From an uncultured Campylobacter sp. (GTDB taxonomy: Bacteria > Campylobacterota > Campylobacteria > Campylobacterales > Campylobacteraceae), in the NCBI GenBank assembly GCA_934728065.1, contig CAKVDW010000011.1, forward strand, positions 5,165 to 69,164: DNA of 64,000 nucleotides, written 5' to 3'. The position numbers and the translations under genes are program-made. The notes under the pieces are model-generated. The model had not been told where the DNA came from, did not search any database, and worked only from the letters and a program-made list of their open reading frames with translations. Shown piece after piece: positions 36,736-44,749 of this stretch (its first letter is position 1; each line of letters opens with the position of its first letter).

Positions 36736-37507
36736 TTAAATTTTTTTCGCGCTCCAACACCTTGTGGTGTATTTTATACTAAACTCGCTAGGTAGTTTTT
36801 GTCGGATTTTGGTGCATATTGTTTCAAATAAATTTCGCCCCGCATCAGTATCTAAATCCCAATAAGGATTTTTCACGCTTTGCCACGCCAAAATATAATT
36901 ATCAAGGCTTTGTTTGAAGTAAAAATCGTGTTCTAAATACACAATTTCATCAAAAAGTTCTTTGTGCGCTTCTATGATGGGGCGTTGGTCTTCTCTGCGC
37001 GCACCTCTTTCATAGTTTGGCACACATTCTTCTACGATAGCCTCAACAGATTTTTGTAAAGGGTCATTTAAATCCCTGTGATTCCACATACAAGAAAAAT
37101 ACCCACCCTTTTTCAGCAGCCTATGGCTTTCTTTAAGAGCCTTGCTTCTATCCATTACGCTAAAGCTTGAACCAAAGGTTACAAGGTCAAATTCTGAAGC
37201 TTTTAAGCCGTTTTCAAGTCCTGTGGCTCTAATCCACTCTATATTTGTTTCCTTTGTGCGAGCAATGCCAATTTCTCGCATCGCATCATTTGGCTCTATG
37301 GCTGTTACTTTTAAGCCTCTTTCACAAAGCATTATGCTTAAATTTCCCGTCCCAGCACCTATATCAGCAACTCTTAAAGGTTCAATCCCCCCCCCCCCGT
37401 GCTAAAACTACAAGCATATCAATACTTTTTGGGGTATAATTTGGGCGAAATTCATAAAATTTCGCGTGTTTGCTGTAATCCCATACATTTTCAACTAATT
37501 TTTTCAC
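36736..37507 (-). CDS. Phase-variable class I SAM methyltransferase, OFF (frame broken at G12)
   Basis: From a GTG at 37507 (ribosome site AAAGG) the protein starts MKKLVENVWDYSKHAKFYEF, and after 36 codons reaches a run of 12 G (37398-37387). With 12 G the frame meets TGA at once. With 11 G (or 8, 14) it would continue into PLRVADIGAGTGNLSIMLCE, the SAM-binding motif I, and on to TRCWSAKKI, about 256 residues. The downstream part also has an internal ATG (37332), but that start would lack motif I. It resembles methyltransferases with G-tracts found in Campylobacter capsule and flagellar-glycan loci; the substrate is unknown. Confidence 0.85.
37387..37398. repeat. Homopolymer of 12 (G on the coding strand), ON/OFF switch of the methyltransferase
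   Basis: Twelve C on the plus strand. The coding strand reads GCAC then G12 then ATTGAACC. Only C plus 11 G (or that number plus or minus 3) keeps the frame. Confidence 0.92.
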
Positions 37508-37532
37508 TTTGTGCCTTTGATTTTGGTTTGAT

Positions 37533-37563
37533 ATTATAGCACAAAATTGTTTTTTTTTTTTTT
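37533..37563 (-). promoter_or_regulatory. Methyltransferase promoter with A14 tract in the -35 zone
   Basis: On the minus strand an extended -10 TGCTATAAT (hexamer at 37538-37533) is preceded by a run of 14 A (37563-37550), 11 bases upstream. The tract covers the place of the -35 box, so its length could tune transcription. Confidence 0.6.
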
Positions 37564-37578
37564 GCTAATTTCCTAAAT

Positions 37579-39099
37579 TTAATCCAATTCGCACATTTTT
37601 TCAAATTCCAAATAATATTTCCATTTTTCTATAAAATCAGGGTGATGAGTTTTGATGTAAGCTAGCTCAGTATCTAAAATTTGCTTTATATTTTTTCTAG
37701 CTTCATCATTGCATCTCAAAAACTCTATAATCTGCGTTTCGTTGATTAGATTTGCTTTGATTTGCTCGGCATTGTCCTTTAAAGCATTAACATAACCTTT
37801 AAGATAATCCTTACTAGCCTTAAATAATTCATCATTTTCTTTGAGCTTTATGAGTTCATTTTTATCTATAATAATGCAAATTTTTGTATCATCGATGATT
37901 AAATTTGGCTTAATTTCATCACTAATGTCAGCGAATTCTTTTTGTTTTTCGTCTAAATAATGTGGCAAAGTGATGATAATGTTAAAGCCACCTTTTTTGC
38001 GTAGTGAGGCTAAATTTCTTTTTTCCTTTTGTCCTTCTTTAAAGGCATATTTTAAGTCATATTTGTGCACATAAAGTGTGGTTGGTAAGCTAAGCAAAGC
38101 TCCTCTACTTCTATTTACTCTATTTGTAAAAATTTCTTTATTTGTTGGCTTATCAAAACCTAGCGTATCAGCAAGCTTACAAAAAGTATCAAAGGCTTTA
38201 TCAGGCTTTAAGTCGTTAAATTCTATGCAGTAAATAGAGCTTATTTTATCTTTTAAGCTTTCAATGAGAGTATCAAAGCTTAATTTTTCAAGGACTATGT
38301 GATTTTTTTGTATATTTTCAAGCAGGGCAAAACTTGGGTTTTTAGTTCCTCCCCAAAAATTAAGCTTTGGAAAAATCTTTGTGTAATCAAAGCTAAGATT
38401 GATATTTTGAATAAGCCTTTCTTCTAAGGCTTCTATGTGATTAATGGCGTGCTGAAGTTTTTCTATGGGGCATCTTGCTACATAAAGAAGTGGAGTTTTT
38501 GAATTAAGGGCGTTGATTAAGCGACTTGAGTGTTGATAATAAATGATATTTACAGCATAAATAAAAAAGCAAGCTTTGCCCTCTTTTAGGCTTTTAAAAT
38601 AAGCTAAATAAATATCTCTGCCGTATCTGTCTTTAAAATCAACCTTGCACTGTTTTAAAAACTCAAGCATAGCAGCAGTGGCTGAACTTCCGTTGCTGAT
38701 AAATATAAAATCATAATTTTTAGGCAGGGGTAGATTAAAATCCCAGCCAATTAGCGCTGGTGTGTTTTTATAATCAATAGTATCAGGGTTAAGCAAGGGT
38801 GGCAAAGAATGCTTTGTGTCAAGGTATTTTTCTTTAAATTCTTTTGAATTCAGCCAAAGCTGACATTTTTTAAAATTTAAAAACAAAAACTTCACACAAG
38901 CCTTTTGTGCCTTTAAATTTCGCAAGTTGTATTCGTAATTTTTTTGGTATTTTAAAACTTTTTGAGATGAAATTTGATGAATTTTAAATTTAAAAAAGCT
39001 TTTAAAGGTGTTTTTATAAGCTCGCCAAAGAGAAGTTAGCCCTTGCCTTAAAGGCTTATAGACTAAATCCCCCCCCCCTGTATTTAAGGGCTTACTCAT
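37579..39099 (-). CDS. DUF2972 family protein, paralogue 2, phase-variable, ON
   Basis: A 506-residue paralogue of the 34978-36723 gene. The ATG overlaps the lspA end by eight bases. Codons 8-11 contain a run of 10 G ([11 protein letters not shown]), in frame here. The shared block lies at about 81-110, and the sulfotransferase-like positions read YDFIFISNGSSATAAM and PLLYVARCPIEKLQHAINH, with Cys where paralogue 1 has the Asp of RDP. The C-terminus again ends with a conserved tail (KYYLEFEKMCELD). Loss or gain of one G would stop translation within a few codons. Confidence 0.75.
   Translation of the reverse strand: MSKPLNTGGGDLVYKPLRQGLTSLWRAYKNTFKSFFKFKIHQISSQKVLKYQKNYEYNLRNLKAQKACVKFLFLNFKKCQLWLNSKEFKEKYLDTKHSLPPLLNPDTIDYKNTPALIGWDFNLPLPKNYDFIFISNGSSATAAMLEFLKQCKVDFKDRYGRDIYLAYFKSLKEGKACFFIYAVNIIYYQHSSRLINALNSKTPLLYVARCPIEKLQHAINHIEALEERLIQNINLSFDYTKIFPKLNFWGGTKNPSFALLENIQKNHIVLEKLSFDTLIESLKDKISSIYCIEFNDLKPDKAFDTFCKLADTLGFDKPTNKEIFTNRVNRSRGALLSLPTTLYVHKYDLKYAFKEGQKEKRNLASLRKKGGFNIIITLPHYLDEKQKEFADISDEIKPNLIIDDTKICIIIDKNELIKLKENDELFKASKDYLKGYVNALKDNAEQIKANLINETQIIEFLRCNDEARKNIKQILDTELAYIKTHHPDFIEKWKYYLEFEKMCELD
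38767..38858. repeat. 92-bp block shared with 36136-36227 (copy in DUF2972 paralogue 2)
   Basis: Same block as at 36136-36227, direct orientation, one mismatch. It encodes the segment beginning WLNSKEFKEKYLDTKHSLPP in both proteins. Confidence 0.9.
39069..39078. repeat. Homopolymer of 10 (G on the coding strand) at codon 8 of DUF2972 paralogue 2
   Basis: Ten C on the plus strand, giving GGG GGG GGG G in the gene just after the start codon. In-frame at ten; seven or thirteen would also be in frame. Confidence 0.92.
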
Positions 39100-39547
39100 T
39101 AAGAGCCTTTTTCTTAAAAAACAACTCTTTGATTAAAATCATTGCTACGCTTATGTTTATCAGCACATCAGCAACATTAAATATCGCAAATTCAAACCAC
39201 TTGTGCCAAAAAAACATATCAATCACCCCTCCATAAACAAAACGGTCAAGCAAATTTGAAGAACCAGCACCAAACATTAAACCAAAAGCTAAAATATGTT
39301 CCTTAAAAAAGCTCTTTTGCCAAAGCAAATACGCAAACAAAACGATGATAAGAGCTAGGTGCAAGTATTTAAGATAATGCTTTAAAAAACTCAACATAGA
39401 AAAAGCTACCCCATCATTAAAGGCTAGCACAAAGTCTATATACTCACTTTGCCACCTAAAACCGTCAAGGCAAAGAAGTTTAACCGCTTGGTCAAAAGCA
39501 AAAGCCAAAATAAAACTAGCGATAAAAATCACCGAAAGCTTACGCAT
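39092..39547 (-). CDS. lspA: Lipoprotein signal peptidase
   Basis: A 151-residue four-helix membrane aspartyl protease that removes signal peptides from prolipoproteins. The catalytic Asp residues are in [13 protein letters not shown] and [14 protein letters not shown], and the family block [12 protein letters not shown] is present. It overlaps glmM upstream by eight bases and the DUF2972 gene downstream by eight. Confidence 0.96.
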   Translation of the reverse strand: MRKLSVIFIASFILAFAFDQAVKLLCLDGFRWQSEYIDFVLAFNDGVAFSMLSFLKHYLKYLHLALIIVLFAYLLWQKSFFKEHILAFGLMFGAGSSNLLDRFVYGGVIDMFFWHKWFEFAIFNVADVLINISVAMILIKELFFKKKALNE

Positions 39548-40877
39548 CTAAAGCTTTCTTAAAGAAATTTACCACCTCTTTCATCTCTTTTTCAAGCTCT
39601 TTTTTATCCTTTGCCTCCAAAAGCAAACGAATGAGATTTTCAGTGCCTGAATAGCGAAAAAGCGAATTTACGCCCTTTTCTTTAAGGCTTTTTTCAAGCT
39701 CTTTCAAGCCTTTGAGCTTGCTCAAATCCTTTTTTTCGCTTACTTTTAAATTTGTTAAAAGCTGAGGATAAGGCTTTATGGCGCTTAAAATCTTGCTTGC
39801 GCTTTGCTTTTTGGTGAGCATTAGGGCTGAAAACTGCAAGGCTGCGATTAGCCCATCGCCCGTTTTAGCATAGTCTGTAAAGACTATATGCCCGCTTTGC
39901 TCGCCGCCAAAGTTGCCTCCAAGCTCTTTGAGCTTTTCAAGCACGAATTTATCGCCCACAGCACAGGTAGCAAGCTCGATTTTATGGGCGTTTAAAAACT
40001 CTTTTAAAGCGCCGTTACTCATTATAGTGGCTACCACAGCGGAATTTAGCTTGCCTTGTTCTTTAAGATACACCGCCAGCACGCCCAAAACGCTATCTCC
40101 ATTTGCCACTTCGCCCTTTTCATCGACTATCACAAGCCTATCTGCATCGCCATCAAAGGCAAAACCAACATCAGCGCGCAACCTTTTCACCTCTAATGCT
40201 AAATTTATAGGGTGCAAAGCCCCGCAATTTTCGTTGATATTAAGTCCGTTTGGCTTGTCATTTAGCACGATGACCTCAGCGCCAAGTTCTTTAAAAATAG
40301 TAGGCGCGACCTTGTAAGCTGCCCCATTTGCCACATCTAGCACCACGCGTAAGCTTTTCAAAGTAAGGTTTTTAGGGAAAGAGTTTTTTATACTTACTAT
40401 GTAACGCCCGATGACATCGTCAATCCGCTTGCTTTGTCCTATGGCGTTTTCCTTGCTTTTGGCTCTTTCGATGAGTTTGTCATCAGCGTAAATGCGCTCT
40501 ATCTGCGCTTCGGCTGCTTCGCCCAGCTTGTTGCCGTGAGCGTCAAAAAATTTAATGCCGTTGTCAAAGTAAGGATTGTGCGAAGCTGAAATCATAATCC
40601 CCGCATCACAACGCATATCCTCCGTCAAAAACGCAATCGCGGGCGTTGGCATAGGTCCTATTTGAATGACATTGTATCCTATGGCTGTAAGCCCCGAAAC
40701 TATGGCGTTTTCTATCATATAACCGCTACGGCGCGTGTCCTTGCCGACTAAAATGTTGTTCGTTAGCGCGCTATCCTTAAAATAAATGCCAGCCGCCATA
40801 GCAAGCCGCATAGCCAAAAAGCTATCCAAAAACTCGCCAGCCTTGCCCCTAACGCCGTCCGTGCCAAAAAGTTTCAT
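39540..40877 (-). CDS. glmM: Phosphoglucosamine mutase
   Basis: A 445-residue enzyme converting glucosamine-6-phosphate to glucosamine-1-phosphate for UDP-GlcNAc and the cell wall. It has the phosphoserine loop [17 protein letters not shown] (Ser99), the metal loop [19 protein letters not shown] (here [10 protein letters not shown]) and the sugar- and phosphate-binding GGEQSGH and [10 protein letters not shown]. Full length. First gene of the glmM-lspA operon, into which the DUF2972 cassette has been added downstream. Confidence 0.97.
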   Translation of the reverse strand: MKLFGTDGVRGKAGEFLDSFLAMRLAMAAGIYFKDSALTNNILVGKDTRRSGYMIENAIVSGLTAIGYNVIQIGPMPTPAIAFLTEDMRCDAGIMISASHNPYFDNGIKFFDAHGNKLGEAAEAQIERIYADDKLIERAKSKENAIGQSKRIDDVIGRYIVSIKNSFPKNLTLKSLRVVLDVANGAAYKVAPTIFKELGAEVIVLNDKPNGLNINENCGALHPINLALEVKRLRADVGFAFDGDADRLVIVDEKGEVANGDSVLGVLAVYLKEQGKLNSAVVATIMSNGALKEFLNAHKIELATCAVGDKFVLEKLKELGGNFGGEQSGHIVFTDYAKTGDGLIAALQFSALMLTKKQSASKILSAIKPYPQLLTNLKVSEKKDLSKLKGLKELEKSLKEKGVNSLFRYSGTENLIRLLLEAKDKKELEKEMKEVVNFFKKALDA

Positions 40878-40966
40878 TATTACTTACCTTGTGATGAATT
40901 TTAAAACACCATTATAACAAATTTGACTAATCAAAACGAAACATTAATGAAATTTACAACAAGCTC

Positions 40967-40982
40967 AGCCCCAAAAGGGGCT
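40967..40982 (-). terminator. Terminator of the cytochrome c peroxidase gene
   Basis: AGCCCC, loop AAAA, GGGGCT, seven bases past the stop of the minus-strand gene and before glmM. Confidence 0.7.
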
Positions 40983-40988
40983 AATGCT

Positions 40989-42008
40989 TTAAAGCTCTGG
41001 TTTTGGAGTATCTTGCGTTGAAGCTGGAAGTTGTGGATAAGTGATACTTGGCTTTTTGCCGTCTAAAGTAAGTAAAAACTTCTCTATACTCTTTGCCTCA
41101 GCATCTGATATACTTATGCCAAGTTGAATGCTACCCATTTCTTTAATCGCATCTGTAAGCTTCCAAATGGCACCGTTGTGAAAATATGGAGCTGTTTGAG
41201 AGATATTTCTTAAAGTTGGAGTTTTAACAAGCCCGTCCTTGTCGCCCTTAAAATCGCCTAGTGAAGCAAATTTATACTTACCAGCTACCTCAAAAGCTTG
41301 CATAGAACCACCCAAATTTACGCCATTATGACAGCTTGTGCAACCCTTGTCGATAAAAAGTTTAAGTCCAGCTTGTTCTTGGGCATTTAAAGCTTTTTTA
41401 TCGCCTTGTAAAAATTTATCAAATCTAGAATCTGGAGTAATCAAAGTTCGTTCAAAATTCGCAATCGCATCGGCTATATTATCAAAGCTCACCTTGCCAT
41501 AAATTTTTTTAAACTCATCAACATATTCTGGTAAAGATGAAATTCTTTTCACAGCAAGTTTTGCAGGTGTTGCCATTTCAGGCTCAGCCTCAATGGGTCC
41601 CTTTGCTTGGTCTGATAGTGTTTTGGAGCGTCCATCCCAAAACTGAGCGGAGTTAAATACCGAGTTAAACACTGTTGGAGAGTTTAAATGGTGTGGGTTT
41701 GCTGTCCATTTGTGTCCCACAGCAGCTGAAATTCCATCAGTGCCGCCAAGTCCTACATTATGACAGGTATTACAGGATATAATGCCACTTTTTGAAAGGC
41801 GAGGTTCAAAATAAAGCTTTTTGCCAAGTTCAGCCTTTGCATTGCTAAACTGAGTTGCTTTAATGCCATTTGCTTTGAAATAAACATCAATTTCCTTTTG
41901 TGTTTTTGGCAGGGGCAAAAGTCCAGCGTCCTTTGCTTCTTGAGCTAAATTAGCGGCGTTAAGACTAACCGCAACAATGAGTGATGAGAAAAGTATTTTT
42001 TTCATCAT
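40989..42008 (-). CDS. Di-heme cytochrome c peroxidase
   Basis: A 339-residue periplasmic protein with a signal peptide (KKILFSSLIVAVSLNA) and two heme c sites, CNTCH (about 79-83) and CTSCH (about 223-227). Blocks such as FNSVFNSAQFWDGRSKTL and KTPTLRNISQTAPYFHNGAI are those of bacterial CcpA/MacA enzymes that reduce hydrogen peroxide with electrons from cytochrome c. It matches Cj0358 in place, next to glmM. Two tandem ATG codons make the start ambiguous by one residue. Confidence 0.94.
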   Translation of the reverse strand: MMKKILFSSLIVAVSLNAANLAQEAKDAGLLPLPKTQKEIDVYFKANGIKATQFSNAKAELGKKLYFEPRLSKSGIISCNTCHNVGLGGTDGISAAVGHKWTANPHHLNSPTVFNSVFNSAQFWDGRSKTLSDQAKGPIEAEPEMATPAKLAVKRISSLPEYVDEFKKIYGKVSFDNIADAIANFERTLITPDSRFDKFLQGDKKALNAQEQAGLKLFIDKGCTSCHNGVNLGGSMQAFEVAGKYKFASLGDFKGDKDGLVKTPTLRNISQTAPYFHNGAIWKLTDAIKEMGSIQLGISISDAEAKSIEKFLLTLDGKKPSITYPQLPASTQDTPKPEL

Positions 42009-42061
42009 TTGTCCTTTTTTAAATGAATTTGCATTAAATGCAGGACTTAATTTTATGTTTT

Positions 42062-42082
42062 ATTTACAAACTGAATGTAAAT
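42062..42082. promoter_or_regulatory. Inverted repeat upstream of the peroxidase gene
   Basis: ATTTACA, seven bases, TGTAAAT. It lies about 55 bases upstream of the peroxidase start, near a minus-strand -10 candidate (CATAAAAT), so it may be an operator. The regulator is unknown. Confidence 0.45.
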
Positions 42083-42184
42083 TTTTATCATTTTTTGAAT
42101 TTTTTGATAGATAAAATTTGGTCTAATTGATAAATGTCAATATTTAAATTTTTAGTTTTTTAATCAAAACTTTAAATATTTTTT

Positions 42185-42192
42185 GCTATAAT
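42185..42192 (+). promoter_or_regulatory. Extended -10 promoter of rpsT
   Basis: TGC TATAAT (TATAAT at 42187-42192) is preceded by T-rich DNA; transcription would begin near 42199, 23 bases before the rpsT ATG with ribosome site AAAAAGGAC. Confidence 0.7.
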
Positions 42193-42221
42193 CAGGCTTT
42201 TAATTTGCAAAAAGGACAACA

Positions 42222-42485
42222 ATGGCAAATCACAAAAGCGCTGAAAAACGCGCAAGACAAACGATTAAAAAGACTGAGCGAAACCGCTTTTACCGCACAA
42301 GGCTTAAAAATATCACCAAAGCCGTGCGTGAAGCCGCCACAGCTGGGGACAAAACAAAGGCAAGCGATGCCCTAAAAGTCGCCAACAAAAGCATTCACGC
42401 TATGGTGAGTCGGGGCTTTTTGAAAAAGCAAACCGCCGCACGCCGTGTTTCAAGGCTCGCTCTTTTAGTGAATAAAATCGCTTAA
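42222..42485 (+). CDS. rpsT: 30S ribosomal protein S20
   Basis: An 87-residue basic helical protein that binds 16S rRNA. It starts [20 protein letters not shown] and has the conserved [20 protein letters not shown]. Its stop is one base before the prfA ATG, so the two form an operon. Confidence 0.97.
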   Translation: MANHKSAEKRARQTIKKTERNRFYRTRLKNITKAVREAATAGDKTKASDALKVANKSIHAMVSRGFLKKQTAARRVSRLALLVNKIA

Positions 42486-42486
42486 A

Positions 42487-43554
42487 ATGCTCCAAGACAA
42501 GCTCCAAGCCTTTTTAGCTCGCCACAACGAGCTAAACACCCTTTTAAGCGACAGCGCCATCACGGCTGATTTAGCCAAGATGAAAGCACTCTCAAAAGAG
42601 CAAAAGTCCCTTGAACCCATAGTTGCAAAAGCAAAGGATTATCTTTTTACCCTAAAAAGCATAGATGAGAACAAAGCCTTGCTCGCAGATAGTGAGCTGG
42701 GCGAGCTTGCCAAAGAAGAGCTTAAAAGCCTTGAAAACGCTCAAATTCAGCTTGAAGATGAGCTTAAAATCCTGCTTTTACCAAAGGACGCCAACGATGA
42801 ACGAAATGTCTTTCTTGAAATCCGCGCTGGCACGGGCGGAGACGAGGCGGCTTTGTTTGTGGGCGATTTAGTCAAAGCCTACGCGCGTTATGCTGAAATA
42901 AAAGGCTACAAAATCGAAATTGTGAGTTCAAGCGAAGGCAGTGTAGGCGGTTTTAAGGAAATCATCTTGCTTGTAAAGGGCGAGGGAGCTTACTCGCGGC
43001 TTAAATTTGAAGGCGGCACGCACAGGGTGCAACGCGTGCCAGAAACTGAAAGTCAAGGACGCGTGCATACTTCGGCTATCACGGTGGCGATAATGCCAGA
43101 GGTTGATGACATAGAGGTTGAGATAAACGAAAATGATTTAGACATACAAGTGATGAGGGCTAGCGGACACGGCGGACAAAGTGTCAATACCACAGACTCA
43201 GCCGTGCGCGTTATCCACAAGCCCACAGGCATAGTCGTAGTCAATCAAGACGGCAAATCCCAGCACAAAAACAAAGAAGCCGCCCTTAAAGTGCTAAAAG
43301 CCCGCCTTTACGAGCTAAAAGAACGACAAATGCAAGCTGAACAAAGCGCAGCGCGCAAAAGCCAAGTCGGAAGTGGCGACAGAAGCGAGCGAATCCGCAC
43401 TTATAACTTTCCGCAAAACCGCATCAGCGAACACCGCATAAATTTAACCTTATATAAACTTGATGACATTATGGAAAATGGCAACTTTGATGAGATTATC
43501 GAGCCTTTAATCGCGCATTATCAAGCTTTAGCCTTGCAAGAAAACGAAATTTAG
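42487..43554 (+). CDS. prfA: Peptide chain release factor 1
   Basis: A 355-residue RF1 that ends translation at UAA and UAG. The GGQ catalytic loop is [18 protein letters not shown] and the codon-reading PxT tripeptide appears as Pro-Glu-Thr in [15 protein letters not shown]. Full length and complete, with the usual N-terminal helical domain. One base separates it from rpsT, and argD starts eight bases after its stop. Confidence 0.97.
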   Translation: MLQDKLQAFLARHNELNTLLSDSAITADLAKMKALSKEQKSLEPIVAKAKDYLFTLKSIDENKALLADSELGELAKEELKSLENAQIQLEDELKILLLPKDANDERNVFLEIRAGTGGDEAALFVGDLVKAYARYAEIKGYKIEIVSSSEGSVGGFKEIILLVKGEGAYSRLKFEGGTHRVQRVPETESQGRVHTSAITVAIMPEVDDIEVEINENDLDIQVMRASGHGGQSVNTTDSAVRVIHKPTGIVVVNQDGKSQHKNKEAALKVLKARLYELKERQMQAEQSAARKSQVGSGDRSERIRTYNFPQNRISEHRINLTLYKLDDIMENGNFDEIIEPLIAHYQALALQENEI

Positions 43555-43562
43555 GGGACAAA

Positions 43563-44747
43563 ATGGACTACAAAGAGCAAAAACACATAGTGCAAACCTA
43601 CAAAAAATTCGACATAGTGCTTGAAAGGGGCGAGGGCGTTTATTTGTTTGATGATAAGGGCAAGGCGTATTTGGACTTTGCCAGCGGCATAGGCGTTTGC
43701 GCTCTTGGATACGCTCACAAAGCCTACAACACCGCCTTAAAAGCGCAAATTGACAAGCTTATCCACACGAGCAACCTTTTTTACCACGAGCAAATCGCAA
43801 CCGCAGCGGCAAATTTAGCAAAGGCTTGCGGCTTAAATCGCGTTTTTTTCACAAATTCAGGCGCAGAAGCCGCTGAGGGAGCGATGAAAGTAGCGCGCAA
43901 ATACGCCTTTAACAAAGGCATAAAGGGCGGACAGTTCATCGCTATGAAGCATTCTTTTCACGGACGAACGCTTGGAGCTTTGAGCTTAACAGCAAATGAA
44001 AAGTATCAAAAACCCTTTAAACCGCTCATTAGCGGGGTAAAATTTGCTAAATTTAACGATTTTGCCAGCGTTGAAAAGCTAGCAAATGAAAAAACCTGCG
44101 CCATTTTTTTAGAAAGCGTTCAAGGCGAGGGCGGCATAAACCCAGCCACGCGTGAATTTTACGCAAATTTACGCAAATTTTGCGATGAAAGGGACATTTT
44201 GCTTGTGGCTGATGAAATTCAGTGCGGTATGGGGCGAAGTGGCAAATTCTTTGCGTATCAGCATTTTGGCGTCTTGCCCGATGTGGTGATGAGCGCAAAG
44301 GCGCTTGGATGCGGCGTTAGCGTGGGGGCTTTTGCATTAAGCGAAAAAGTAGCGGGCAAATCGCTTGATTTTGGCGAACACGGCACGACTTATGGGGGAA
44401 ATCCGCTCGCTTGTGCGGCTGTAAATGCGGTATTTAGCATTTTTGAGCAAGAAAAAGTGGTGCAAAATGTCGCAAAACTTACGCCATATTTAGAAAAAGC
44501 CCTTGATGAGCTTGTTAAAGAGTTTAAATTCATCAAAAAACGCAGTGGTTTAGGGTTTATGCAGGGTTTAAGCGTAGATGAGAGCGTAAAAACGGGCGAT
44601 ATTATCAAAGAAGCACAAAAAAACGCCCTTATCATCATAAGTTGTGGCAAAAATGACTTGCGCTTTTTGCCCCCGCTCATCATCACAAAAAAGCATATTG
44701 ATGAAATGCAAGAAAAACTCCGCCAGAGCCTTAAAAAATTTGCTTAA
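43563..44747 (+). CDS. argD: Acetylornithine aminotransferase
   Basis: A 394-residue class III PLP aminotransferase of arginine synthesis, possibly also N-succinyl-diaminopimelate aminotransferase for lysine. Visible blocks are FTNSGAEAAEGAMKVARKYA, FIAMKHSFHGRTLGALSLTA, LLVADEIQCGMGRSGKFFAY and the PLP lysine in VVMSAKALGCG. It has a ribosome site AGGGGAC. Its stop is two bases before the stop of the convergent kinase-phosphatase gene, leaving no room for a terminator. Confidence 0.93.
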   Translation: MDYKEQKHIVQTYKKFDIVLERGEGVYLFDDKGKAYLDFASGIGVCALGYAHKAYNTALKAQIDKLIHTSNLFYHEQIATAAANLAKACGLNRVFFTNSGAEAAEGAMKVARKYAFNKGIKGGQFIAMKHSFHGRTLGALSLTANEKYQKPFKPLISGVKFAKFNDFASVEKLANEKTCAIFLESVQGEGGINPATREFYANLRKFCDERDILLVADEIQCGMGRSGKFFAYQHFGVLPDVVMSAKALGCGVSVGAFALSEKVAGKSLDFGEHGTTYGGNPLACAAVNAVFSIFEQEKVVQNVAKLTPYLEKALDELVKEFKFIKKRSGLGFMQGLSVDESVKTGDIIKEAQKNALIIISCGKNDLRFLPPLIITKKHIDEMQEKLRQSLKKFA

Positions 44748-44749
44748 AT

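Noticed and set aside
37142..37439. Plus-strand frames covering the C12 tract
   Set aside because: Shadows of the methyltransferase gene on the opposite strand, with low-complexity content at the tract.
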